Assembly: GCA_965112735.1 (NCBI GenBank)
Contig: OZ218953.1
Span: 3,472,001-3,536,000, forward strand
DNA from: Phaeosaccion multiseriatum
Taxonomy: Eukaryota > Ochrophyta, other classes
DNA length: 64,000 nt
Direction: 5' to 3'
The notes beneath the pieces were generated by a model. It was given only the letters and a program-made list of their open reading frames with translations. It did no database searches and was not told where the DNA came from. The translations under genes and the position numbers were made by a program. Numbering within the stretch: position 1 is the stretch's first letter; each line of letters opens with the position of its first letter. This document shows positions 34,269 to 44,879 of the stretch, piece by piece.

Positions 34269-35625
34269 ACGGTGAGAGGGTTGGGGTTTGCGGCCGGTTG
34301 GCCCCACATGCCAAGCTAAAATATCGAGAGGGGGGGGGCTTGCTTTAGTCTGTTCAGTCACGACAAGGCCCTGCGACAGAGGTACGCAGGCAGACAGGCA
34401 GGCAGACAGACAGGCATGCAGGTAGACACATAGACAGGCATGCAGGTAGACAGATAGACAGGCAGGCCGGCAGGCAGGCAGACAAGCAGACACATGGGCA
34501 GGTACATGGGCAGGCAGCCAGGCGATGGGGCTCTCCTTCGCACCTACGATGAGCGCGTTGGACACGAAGAACATCTTGATGTCCGAGCCGAACATGCACT
34601 TGCCCCCGCAGCAGAAGTAATTGAAGCCCGCCCAGTCCTCGAAACGCAGGTACTCGTCAACGGGCACGAGTACCTCTGCTCTCTGACGGCGCTCCTCCTG
34701 CTGCAGCCGCTGCCATTCGCTGCCCGGAGCTGCTGCTGCTGCTGCTTTAGCTGGTGTCAGGGACGGCTCTTGTTCGTAGTGGGCGTACAGGTTGTAGGCC
34801 CAGCCCTCTTTGCCCCCCGAGCGCACCTGGGAGGAGTGGAGGGTGGAAGAGTAGAACGAAGGGGGGGGGGGGGGGGGCTCGGTCATTAACGGGGTTGCTG
34901 CTGAGTGTCTCGGACGCCGCTGACCCTCTAGGCTCTTCTCGATGAGTTGGACGAGCGATAGATGGGAAGGCCACACAACCAGAGAGAGCCGTCGCCTTGA
35001 GCCTTTGGCCTTAGAGATCTGTGGTCTCCTCTCCAGTTGGGGGGCTGGCTCGAGAGCTCGACTATCGAGGGGGACACGCCAGGCATCGGCTCTATCGGCT
35101 CTCTCTGCCCTCCGCCCTCACCCACCTTGATCCAGTCCCCCTGCCTGGCCACCCCCGTGACGATGCACTTGCGGGAGAGCACCGCCACCACCTCTGCATC
35201 TTCGTAGGGCATGAGCTGCAGCGGCCAGTACTTGGAGCTCGGGGACGGTGTGTACCTGGGAGGGAGGACGTTGAGAATCAGCTTACAGGCTTACTTCCCA
35301 TTGCGTGGCAAATGCACAACAAAGGCAAAACCGAGCTGCCCTCTGACGCCGTCCGAGCTCACCTGAACTTCTTCTTGGGGATGAGGACGATACCCTGAGC
35401 CAAGCCGCTGAGGGCGTTGTCCGACGGATGCGTAGCGATGGTGCTGTCCTTCCAGGCGTCCCCAGACTCAGTGCTCCCATAGAGGGAGAACGCGTCTCGT
35501 GCCAGGGGCTCCGTAGATTGAGTACCGAGACTGCTCACAGCGGGAAGCACTTCGCCAGAACTTTTGCTGTCGCCGTCTTGGTGCATAGGAAGAAGCCCCT
35601 GCCTCTCTCCGTCAGGCGGAGACAT
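31495..35625 (-). CDS. DHHC-type protein S-acyltransferase no. 2, with shortened cysteine-rich domain
   Basis: Ten exons (35363-35625, 35126-35255, 34544-34826, 33977-34146, 33690-33738, 33365-33455, 32613-32739, 32331-32443, 32055-32109, 31495-31809) give 531 aa in one frame. The N-terminal third is cytosolic. The family block begins [22 protein letters not shown], followed by two spans, [15 protein letters not shown], and the cysteine-rich domain [16 protein letters not shown] through VFDHHCPW. Two further spans and TTNERV follow. Normally PW is followed by VGNC; here the next exon continues directly as CVGARNYR, so the last zinc cysteine is three residues too close. The C-terminus is Ala/Gly/Glu-rich. 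It is divergent from the CAAX protease RCE1. Confidence 0.9.
34226..34505. repeat. GACA / GGCA tetranucleotide tracts in intron 3 of DHHC gene 2
   Basis: Two tracts in one intron: ACAGACAGACAG at about 34229-34267, and a longer mixed CAGGCAGACAGG tract at about 34385-34505. The second runs almost to the exon 3 donor (minus-strand sense). Confidence 0.8.
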
Positions 35626-35893
35626 GCTTGTGCGTGCCAGGTGTCTTTACGATCAACTACTCGTCAGTCATCCAGAAGCGCCCCTAGGAAGGCGGGACCT
35701 CCACGCAGCCTACACATTCTGTGATGCAGTCCAGCAACAGGGATCGTATCTACTTTGCCCGATTTTCCCTTTTATCTTTGGCAATGATCAGGGTCTTCAA
35801 AAAATCCAGGAAAGTTTGCGCTCAAGGGGGTAAAAGTAAAGAAGGGGGGGAGTTCGATATCGGCACAAGAGAACAAAAAGAAGAAAAAAAGGC
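35626..35893. promoter_or_regulatory. divergent promoter region DHHC2 / RCE1
   Basis: 268 bp between the two ATGs, with less extreme base composition than the genes and a poly-A-rich stretch (35867-35891) just before the RCE1 start. No specific factor site was recognised. Confidence 0.5.
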
Positions 35894-36735
35894 ATGGGGG
35901 TGTCCTTCACGCTGGAGCCGCTGCATGCGTGGCTGGTGTGCGTGGTGTGGGCCGTCGTATACGTTGGCGTGTTGTACCTGGTCCCTCCACGCATCCGAGC
36001 GCTGCCCAGGGGTCACGACAAGCACGTGAGGAGAACACATGGGAATTAGGGGGGAAAAGGCGTTGTCGCAGTGTAGTGTGCCCCTATCGCTCACACCGCT
36101 ATCCTGTCGACTTGCTGCGGCTGCCTGTTTTGCACAGATCATGGCGAGGTTTGGATGCGTTGGAGGCGCCACTGCCTGCGTGTTGGGCTCCCTTTGGGTG
36201 ATGGCCAAGGAGGTGAGGGAGGAAAGTGGGGAGAGAGGAGACATTGCGGGCAGAGGAGACATCGCAATTGTAGGATCAGGCCTTCAGACAGCTCGGGTAG
36301 AGTTCTCCATCTCCCATCGCCTTCCATCGCCCTCCGTAACAAAGAGCAAAATCGTGTTGTCTCTTCGTACGCATGCCCGCCCCTTCGCAGGACCCCTCCT
36401 CGCCTCCGCTGCTCGTGTGGCTGGGCGTACGCTTGCCTGGCTTGCTGCCTGCACTGGTGCTTCCCCTGCTCCTCACCAAACTCCTCTTCATGGGGCCGCT
36501 GCTGGCGCTGTTTCTCATGGCCGGCGTAGAAACCGGTCAGGAGGTGGACGCAGTTGGGGTGGGCAGCCCAAGAAGCGACCAAGGGCGTCCGAGCGCTTCC
36601 TTGGCTGGCGCGCTCGTGCGAGAGGTCGTGGTGAGTGGTGAGGGCTGCGGCAAAGCGGCAAGACCAGCCATGGGGGGGAGAATCCCTGGGGGGGCGCCGG
36701 TCTTTCTCGGGGCATGGCATGCCCTCCCTCGCCGC

Positions 36736-36771
<36 letters not shown>

Positions 36772-38144
36772 GCGTGCGTGTACATGTGCATGTCCTCATC
36801 ATCCCCATCCCCGCTACCCCTATGTTGTGGTCTTTCAGGGCAAGTCCGGCTACCGCAGACACCGCCTCGGCTTCTTCCGGAACCTCGTGGTGGGGCCCCT
36901 CAGTGAGGAAGTGGTGAGGCATACCACACAATGCTGTCACTCTCTCTGTAACCCTCCAGACATACCACGCTGTTACTCGTGCGCGCTCTCTCTCACTTCT
37001 CTACCATCTATGGTCATCGTCCTCTCTCGCCGCCCGCCTGTGTGGCGGGGCGTGGCCGCTCATCTCGTTAAAAGGCATGGCTGTTGTGGCCGCGCGGCAT
37101 CCAATCCTGTGGACTCAAACTCCCCGCCCTCCCTCTGTGGCAGGTCTTTCGAGCGTGTGTGGTCCCCCTGCTCCTTAGCGCGGGCGTGGGTGCCAAGACA
37201 GTGGTCCTGCTCAGCCCCTTCGTGTTCGGCATAGGTGAGCGGCTGTCCTGTGGAGGACAAAGCTGTACTATGGGGAGACGAAGGCCTTCCCTTGGGGAGT
37301 TCTCTTTCCCTCCCGCTCGACAGTCACCCGTCACCCCTGCTTCCCGGCCTTGCGCGGCTCCTTTCACCGCTATGCATCTGCACCCCGAGGCGCGAACTTT
37401 GATCGCTCTCGGTTGTGCCTATCTTACCTCCTCTCTCTTTTGTGTCTTACGACCTCACTCTCTCGCCCCACCTCCCTCCCTCTCTGTACGTGTGGTCGTG
37501 TACCGTACATCGCTCTCCCAGCGCACCTACACCACTTACGCGAGACCCTCCGCCAAGGCGCGCCCCTGCCGGCGGCCGTGCTCATGACACTCTTCCAGAC
37601 GCTCTACACCTCTCTCTTCGGGGCCTACGCCGCCTTCCTCTTTGTGCGCACAGGTGAGTCTGAGGCGGGGGTAAGGGTAATTGCCCTGCTGGATCTGCTT
37701 GTGGTGTTGTAAGCAATGGCTCTGTGACTTGACCTGCTGGATCTGCTGGTGGTGTTGTAGAAGGAATGGCTCTGTGACTCTCGCCCGTTGCCTCGGGGCC
37801 AAGGCGCTGTCCTCTCCCTTGTCCCTTTTCATCATACACTTACGCACCACCCAACCTCTCCTTATCTCTGCCAACCCCTCCACCCCCTCCCAGGCCACTT
37901 GCTGCCCGCGTTGCTAAGCCATGTGTTCTGTAACTTCATGGGCCTGCCCGATGTGTCCTTCAACACCCCCCCGGGGGGCCAAGCCTCGTACCGCCTCTCT
38001 GTGCTGTACCCGCTCCGGGGGGTGCTGTGGGGTGCGTATGGGGTGGGAGTGGCGCTGTTTGTGGGTCTCCTGCTGCCTCTCACTCGCCCTGCCCTCTACA
38101 GCACCGCGCAAGTGCCCTGGGACAAGGTCATGCCGTGGGCGTGA
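35894..38144 (+). CDS. RCE1: CAAX prenyl protease 2 (RCE1 type)
   Basis: Seven exons (35894-36025, 36138-36212, 36391-36630, 36839-36913, 37144-37234, 37522-37653, 37894-38144) give 331 aa. RCE1 is an ER intramembrane protease that removes the last three residues of prenylated CAAX proteins such as Ras/Rho GTPases. The glutamate motif is in GPLSEEVVFRACVVP (EExxxR), the first histidine in FGIAHLHHLRE, and the second in LLSHVFCNFMGLP (HxxxN), all intact and in family order. At least six hydrophobic segments are visible, from WLVCVVWAVVYVGVLYLV to the C-terminal GVALFVGLLLPL. An extra hydrophilic loop (ETGQEVDAVGVGS) lies between exons 3 and 4. Length and motif spacing match plant and fungal RCE1. 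Confidence 0.93.
36737..36780. repeat. (TG)n microsatellite in RCE1 intron 3
   Basis: About 20 TG units ending in GCGTGTGCGTGCGTG, within the intron upstream of exon 4. Confidence 0.9.
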
Positions 38145-39283
38145 GGGTGGGAGGCAAGGAGGGGAAGCAGGGGAGGGACGGAGAGGGAGGGGAGGGAGGA
38201 AGGGAAGGGAAGCCGGCGGGGGGGGGTGAAGGGTGTGGAGGAGTCCTCACGCACCGCGCCGAGCTCTGACGGTGTGGAGAGCACCGGCGTTTCCTTTTGG
38301 CGTGTGTGTCCGCATGGCCCGGTTGGACCGACGGTCATGAGAGACAGCGCCCGTGGGGACGAGCGGTGCAGCAGCAGGCCTTGCAGCAGTGCGCTGGGAC
38401 GGTGACGCTACTCTACAAGGGGGGCTAAGAACGGTACATTATTAGCCCCCCATGTGGCTCCTCTACGATCCTCTTGCATAGGACTGGGGTGCAGCCAGCC
38501 GAATCGTATTACAGATGAATGCGATAGTGCGACGCGCCCCCCCCCCTCCGAGGGACCTTTTCTTTGTCCTCTTGGAGATGCGTGGTGGAGTGCTCCTTGT
38601 CGTCTACTCCGGAAGGAAGAGCTCCTTGGGGGCGGGTTGGAGCCATCCATCTTCCCTCGTCGCTTTGGCCGAGGTCGGACAGTTCCATGTCTGTGTCTGC
38701 CTGAGTGCTACCGCGGAACAGCAGTGCGGCTGTGGCCACGCTGCGCGCTCCGCTATTAAGTGAAAGTGTGTGATACGGACATCCTGCTATTGCATGAGGC
38801 AATACCGTGCCCTTGAGAGTCGAAAGGGGAAGTGGTCAGTACAAAGTGGGGGGGAGGGGGGGCTCTCGCTTACGGAGCGCACCCCCGTCTCGTTGTTACA
38901 CATTCCAAATACATTGGTCGCTTCCTCGCCCTCGGGGGAGGTCCACCTCAAACTTAACCCTTTCTTTGCGGGGATGCATTCTCCCTCCTTCCCTCGGAGC
39001 CTTTCTCCTTCATTTATATACCCGAACCTCTGCTGCCCGAAGGAGCCCTTCCTCCCGCCTTCCTCCAATCCGCCTACTCTCGCTGCTCCTTGGCAGCTTC
39101 CCCCCTCCCCATACCCTCGACTTCTTCACTCGACGGTGGTGGAGGAGGGGCGCCGGAAAGGGCGCTGCGGCTGCTACTGCTGCTGCTCTACTAAGCTTAC
39201 TTACGTGAAGCTGCTACGACCTTCTCTTACCACTACTTCTTAATGCCCGTAAATAGCCTTTCTCTCTGTCTCTCCGACTTCCC
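38145..39283. other. intergenic between convergent RCE1 and CKS genes
   Basis: 1.1 kb between two stop codons, holding both 3' flanks. G-rich and C-rich short runs, and several open frames below 105 codons, none with a recognisable motif or convincing splice context. I see no gene here. Confidence 0.4.
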
Positions 39284-40267
39284 TTATTCCTTGAGCTTGA
39301 TGCTCCGGAAGTAGTTCTCCTTGTCGGCCTTGCGCTTCACAGGGTCAACCTCTCCTGTGCTCCCGCTTGTGCCCATGGGCCGGCGGTACAGCAGGATGTG
39401 GGGCTCCGGCCTGGGGTTGGGTTGGGGAGGGGGGCACATAGGGGCAGGCAGGATGAGGAGTGCTTCCAGGGGCGATGGGCAGTCTGAGGTAGCTTTGAGC
39501 CGCAGTACGGAGAGAAGCAGCACTTACTTGTGGTTGGCATAGTGCACCTGCTCGCAAAGGAATCGAAAGAAGCACAGCGCAAGGCCCACGTTGGGAGGGG
39601 TGGAGAGAGGGTCAGGGATGACACGCAAGGCAAGAAGCAGGACAAGCATGAACGTGCCTTTACACCGTAGCCCAACGTTCTTGTTTCCCCCTCCCTTCTT
39701 TTCGACTCCCTCACTCACCCATCCGCGGCCCATCTGCACGCCGATCTTGTTCCTCCACTCATCCTCGGTGAGCACGCGGCCCTTGGGGAGGTGCTTCACA
39801 AGATGCTTGGGCAGAAGTACGTGTCTGTCGAGGAGAAGCAGTGACAACAGCGGCGGGGCAGTCGCAGAGGAAGGGGAGGGGCATCGTGAGCGATGATACG
39901 GACGAAGTGCAGCAGAGTAGCCCGAGACAGGGCGAGAGTGCTTCTCCAACTGAAGGATACGTCTTCAGGACCCCCTCAGAACCCCCCGCCTTCGTTCCTT
40001 CCTGTCCCAAATACTGCTTCCTCTGTCCGGACTTGACGTGATAGCGATGAGCACCTTTCTGAGGCGGCACGAAGAGAAAGGGCGGAGCACGTGCGTGGGA
40101 GGTGCCTACCTTCCTCCCCTACCCCTCCTCCCCCAAACGTTGCCGAGGGTTACGAACTCCTTTCCCAGTGATCCACCAGTTGACGAAGGATGCATCACTC
40201 ACCTATACTCCCACTCTCCGTCGTAGTAGTACGGCGAGTACTCGATCTCGGCTCCGTAGTCTCCCAT
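39284..40267 (-). CDS. CKS1: cyclin-dependent kinase regulatory subunit CKS1
   Basis: Four exons (40203-40267, 39719-39824, 39528-39547, 39284-39410) give 105 aa. CKS binds the C-lobe of CDK1/2 and docks phosphorylated substrates. The sequence follows the family from end to end: IEYSPYYYDGEWEYRHVLLP, KHLVKHLPKGRVLTEDEWRN, GVQMGRGWVHYANHKPEPH, and ILLYRRPMG. The hinge HxPEPH, the DGEWEYRHV phosphate-site strand and the EWR motif are all kept. Exon 3 is a 20-bp microexon encoding VHYANHK. A 28-residue basic tail (VKRKADKENYFRS) extends past the usual end. It is divergent from the CDK gene, its predicted partner. Confidence 0.95.
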
Positions 40268-40777
40268 GGTCTCTCTCTGTCGGCTCGCGGATTAACTGCT
40301 CTGCTGCCCTTCTCCTCCGCCTGCTCCCGCTACTGCTGTGCTGCTGCAGACTAAAGTGGTTGTCCTCTCTTCAAATCCAGCCTGTGCCCCTTCCTTCTCC
40401 TCTGCGTTGCCGCTGTTGGTCCTTTGCTATCGGTGTGCTAGTGGTGGAGTTTTTCTCTCAAGCTTTTTTTTTGTGGCCGTTTGGTTTTTAGCGCGGTCGA
40501 CCGATGATTGATGACCACGCTACCATCAAATTTCCCAACAGCAGCACTGAGCAGCAGCAGAGCAGAGGGGGATAAGAAAGCAGAGGCAGCAGACGTAGAG
40601 AGAGCAGGGGGAGTCCTGTGTTCTTCTCAAGCGGCGGCAGAAGGACGGCAGCAGCAGAAGCAGTAGGACCTTAAACAGTTGGGAAGGAGCAGCAGGTGGG
40701 GAGAGAAGAGGCAGCAGTAGCAGCGGCAGGAGGAGGAGGGAGAAGGAGAAGACGTCGAAGGAGAGAGCCAAGAAATC
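40268..40777. promoter_or_regulatory. divergent promoter region CKS1 / CDK
   Basis: 510 bp between the ATGs of the CKS gene (minus) and the CDK gene (plus). The CDK side (40545-40775) is a purine-rich AGCAG/GGAG leader, probably 5' UTR. A T-run (40464-40471) and CGCGGTCGACCG near 40491 lie in the centre. Co-regulation is inferred, not shown. Confidence 0.55.
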
Positions 40778-42371
40778 ATGGAGCGCTATCATAACTTGGA
40801 GAAGAGAGGGGAGGGGGCTTACGGAGCAGTCTACAAGTCGAAGGATATACAAACGGGCAAAATCGTGGCTTTGAAGGTGAGGGGAAGGGAGGTTACCATG
40901 GCAGCAGCACCAGGAGAGAGGAGGACACTGGTCATATGTGGTGTAATCCGAGAGGAGGGTGCTGCTCTTCTTGGCGTGGTGGATTTCTGCCCGTCGCAGC
41001 TGCTTTTGACCTCCGATTTTCATCCAATGCCTTGCGTCCAAGCCGTGACTCGTGGCTTGCTGTGGCGGGGCAGCGGGCTTCCCCGGTGTCCACCCTCCCC
41101 TGGCTCTGACCCTCTTTATGCGCACGTGGAACTCAGCTCTACAATGCACCCCGCCGACCCGTCCTTCTCCCCTTTTCCATCCCCAGAAAATCTTGATGGA
41201 CACTTCCGATGAAGGCATCCCCTCCACCTCTCTGCGGGAGATCTCCATCCTGCGGACGCTGGACCACCCCGACATTGTGCTGCTTAGCGACTGCGTCCAG
41301 GTGGACCATCGGTTGTGGCTGGTGTTCGAATACGTGGACATGGATCTCAAGAAGTACATGGACCAGGTATAGCTGGGTTGGGCAGGGGTCCCGAGCATCT
41401 GCTTTCCTCTCGCCCCACTCACCCATCCCTTCCCTCCCTCCGCTGTCATTGTTGTCTCGCCCCCCCTCGGCCCCCTTTACAGGTGCAGGGCAAGCTGGAC
41501 CCGCAGGTGGTGCAGAGCTTCATGTTCCAGCTGCTGCGCGGCATGGAGTTCTGCCACAAGCGGGGCATCCTGCACAGAGACCTCAAGCCGCACAACCTGC
41601 TCGTATCCAATGGCCTCAAGCTCAAGATTGCGGACTTTGGCCTGGCCCGCTCCTTCGCCCCTCCCATCCGTCCCCTCACGCACGAGGTGGTGACGCTGTG
41701 GTACCGCCCCCCTGAGATATTGCTGGGCTCTCCCACGTACGCGCCCCCCGTGGACATGTGGGGTGTAGGCACCATCTTGGCCGAGCTCGTGTCAAAGCGG
41801 CCGCTCTTCCCCGGGGACTCGGAGGTGGACGAGCTGTTCAAAATCTTCCAGGCCTGTGGGACACCCAACGACGACGACTGGCCGGGAGTCACCAACCTGC
41901 CCGCCTGGAACCCAGGTAAGTGGGTACTTTCCCCCTCATCTGAGCGGAGGCTTCTTTTCCTTCCCTCTCCCTCCTTAACGCTCCCCCTTCCCCGCCGTCC
42001 TCCCCCTTAACTCAGCTTTCCCCAAGTGGAAGGCGCAAGAACTCACGCACTGCTGCCAAGGTCTCACCCCGCTTGGTGAGTCTCTCTAGTCGGTGGGATA
42101 TGTTCGCTCCTAAGGCGTTCCCGCTCTGCTCACCGACTCTTAGATAGTGTCAAGTCTCTGTCGTGCTCCCCTTTCCCCCGCTGAGGAGGATACAAGTGTC
42201 TATGTCTCTCCCTGCCCTGACCTCCACCCCTCCTCCCTCCCCGCCTTGACAGCCGCCGACTTGCTGGAGAACCTTCTGGCGCAGAACCCCACCAAGCGTC
42301 TGTCCGCCCGGGCTGCCCTCAAGCACAGCTACTTCAACGGCTTCGAGGAATCCTCCATCCCAGCCGCATAG
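40778..42371 (+). CDS. cyclin-dependent kinase, CDK1/2 type with PSTSLRE helix
   Basis: Five exons (40778-40876, 41187-41366, 41483-41915, 42016-42075, 42253-42371) give 296 aa, practically the length of CDK1, with no insertions up to the T-loop, so CDK1 numbering applies directly. Catalytic parts present: glycine loop [14 protein letters not shown] (Lys33), Glu51 in [24 protein letters not shown], and the T-loop [15 protein letters not shown] with its activating Thr. It differs from canonical CDK1 at Ala14 (normally Thr14; Tyr15 is kept) and in the cyclin-binding helix (PSTSLRE instead of PSTAIRE). The C-lobe reads [14 protein letters not shown] and [15 protein letters not shown]. It should be a cell-cycle kinase that works with cyclins and CKS; which cell-cycle phase it serves cannot be read here. 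Confidence 0.95.
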
Positions 42372-43770
42372 AGAGGCCTACAAAGGCCTCCGTCCGTCCG
42401 TCCGTCCGTCTGTCCCCTCAGCGCCACCAGCACCACTTTCAGGTGTTGTCCTTACTCTGCCATTGCCCTTCCACAGCAAGGGGGTGAGGACGGCCTTAAG
42501 GCTATGTATGCTTGTTTGGAGACCAAGGTGTGAGGGGAGTGACAACTGCGTGTGAGAGACGCGCCCTCGCTGTGTGTGTGCCAGTCGTGGGGATGGCGGG
42601 GCACCGGTGAGCGAGCGCTGGAGGAGTCGTGGAGCGGTGCGAATCGATAGAGAAGAAGAAAGGGGGAGGGGGGGGGGGGTCAGGCGCAGTCATTCCGTGG
42701 CGCCGACTTCCGAGGGGTGGTGGTGTTAAGTCTGCGGGGGCCTCGCGCTTCTGCCAATCCGAGGGGAGAGGCAGACGAGGCAGCTCGTAAGGGGGGTGGA
42801 GCGAAAGGGGCGTCTCCCCCCCGCGTAGGGAGCGGGGTGAAACAACAATACACAGCAGTGCTCAGGAGTGGGCGTGTGTGTGTGCGAGTGGTGTCTGGCT
42901 GATGGACTCGCAGCCTTTGTTGTGCATGGGTGATATGTAAGTATGTGGTGGGTGTGATTGAGCGCCGCGAATAAAGGACTTGAGCTATAAAAAGGAAATG
43001 CCCTACGTCGTTCGACAACGGTACACATGCCTTTGCTTTAGTACATTATTAAGTGCCATCTATCATTGTGCACATCCAAACTCACAGATGGCTGGCGGGT
43101 CTGGCAGACCCGGAGCTAATTCAAAAAGCAACAACAACGCAAGACCTCCCACGCGTGAATAAAGTAGGCAGCATAAGGAAGGGGGTGAGGCTGATAGAAA
43201 GAAAGGATTCTGCTGGCGCTGGTACGTGCCTGCTACCGGAGATAGCCCGCCCTTCTGTTCTTGAAGGGGGAGCAAGACGGGGGAAGCGGGGAAGCAGCTA
43301 CGGGGAAGAGGATTAGGAGGAGTTACAACAGATGTGTGATCATGCCGGCCATCTGGTCTCTCTTCTGCTGCCCTTCCTCCACAGCTGCTCATTTCGTTAG
43401 TAGACACTCTTTTTTTGGGCCCTCGGCGCGGCGATCGTGCGGCCGTGAGGTGCCAGCCAGTTTTCCTTTTTTTTGTTCTTTCAATATCGAACACATCGAC
43501 TATCGATATCGAAGCTTCTGTGCTTGCTTGCTCCAAAGGAACAGCGTCTGAAGTATTTTTTCCCCACCACTCTCACTCAGAAGCTCAGAAGTGAGGTCAG
43601 AGGTAAAAGTGAAGGGTGGGTTTATTACATCTTTAAGTGCCATCTATCTATGTCAGAGGTGGCGTCGGAGAAACCAAACTGAAACTGTAACGCCATCTCC
43701 GAGGATTCAGAAAACCAAACATAACATCCTTTTATATGAGGAGGAAGAGACGTCTTAGGATACAGGAACG
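42372..43770. other. intergenic with CDK 3' region and a 16-bp direct repeat
   Basis: An AATAAA at 42970-42975 could end the CDK transcript; another lies at 43158-43163. The 16-mer TTAAGTGCCATCTATC occurs at 43049-43064 and again at 43633-43648 in the same orientation. Base composition is more AT-rich than around it. No gene is supported. Confidence 0.45.
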
Positions 43771-44837
43771 ATGAATGCCTCTATGCAGAAGCTGTACGCT
43801 GACCTGGAGGCCGAGATCGGTCTGGCCGAGACAACGGGTGTGCAGCAAGCCGAAGAGAACCTCTCTGCCGCGGAGAAGGCGAAGCAGTTCGTCGCCGAGA
43901 AGCGACTGGCCATCGAGAGACTTAAGGAGGTGTGCTACTCAGGCAGGCACGGTGTGGGATTGTGCGAAGAGATGGGGCGGGGGAGGCAGCGGTAGATTCG
44001 CGTACACTTAGCGGGCTGGTCTATGCAGCTATATCACACAGAACGTCCAAAAGGACTCCTCAAAGAGGAAAGAGGGAGGATTTGGACGACGTCCCCGTAA
44101 CATCTGTCGTGTTCTCCGCCTCAACCTCCTTTGGTGTGCTCAGATCAGCGACCGTCGCCTGCAGGAAGAGGAAGAGCGGCGCAAGAAGTGGCAGGAGGCG
44201 GAGCTGGTGCGAAAGCGGCAGGCCAAGGAGAGGGCCAAGGCGGAGAAGGATTTGCAGCAGAAGGAGCTGCTCGCCGATCTGAAGCGAAAGACAAGGCGCT
44301 TTTGGGTGCGCAAGACGGACTTCAAAGGCTTGCCCGGAGAGTCGCCCTTCTTAGAGACGGGAGTGGTGGTGAGTCCGCGGAGCGAAGTAGAGCGCAGGTT
44401 TAGGCGCAGAGCAGGCTCTACGCGCTGCAGTCCCTGTCTCTACACCACGAACTCTCACTTTGTACTTCACCACTTCTCGTGTCCACCCACTGTCTCGCTC
44501 TCAATCACCAGTACGTAGGAGAGTTCAAGCAGCTCGGCGATGCCTGGATTCCCCACGGCCACGGAGAGTACCGCCTCCGGGGCGAGGTGCTGTACGAAGG
44601 AGGATTCTGTAACGGCAAAATGCACGGCAAAGGAGAGATGCTCTTCACGGCCACGGGCGAGAGTTGGGTGGGCGGCTTCGACAACGACAGCCTGCACGGC
44701 TACGGAGTGATTGTGGCCAAGGATGACAAGTACGACAAGAGGGCTGCCATCTACCGTAGAAACAAGCGCATGTGCTTCGTGGACGAGCTCACTGCTGGGG
44801 TGCGTGCATACGCCGCGTGTCGGCTGTCTTGTGTGTG

Positions 44838-44879
<42 letters not shown>

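Noticed and set aside
38515-38763. 82-codon plus-strand frame between RCE1 and CKS1
   Set aside because: No domain, no splice context and composition like the surrounding intergenic DNA.
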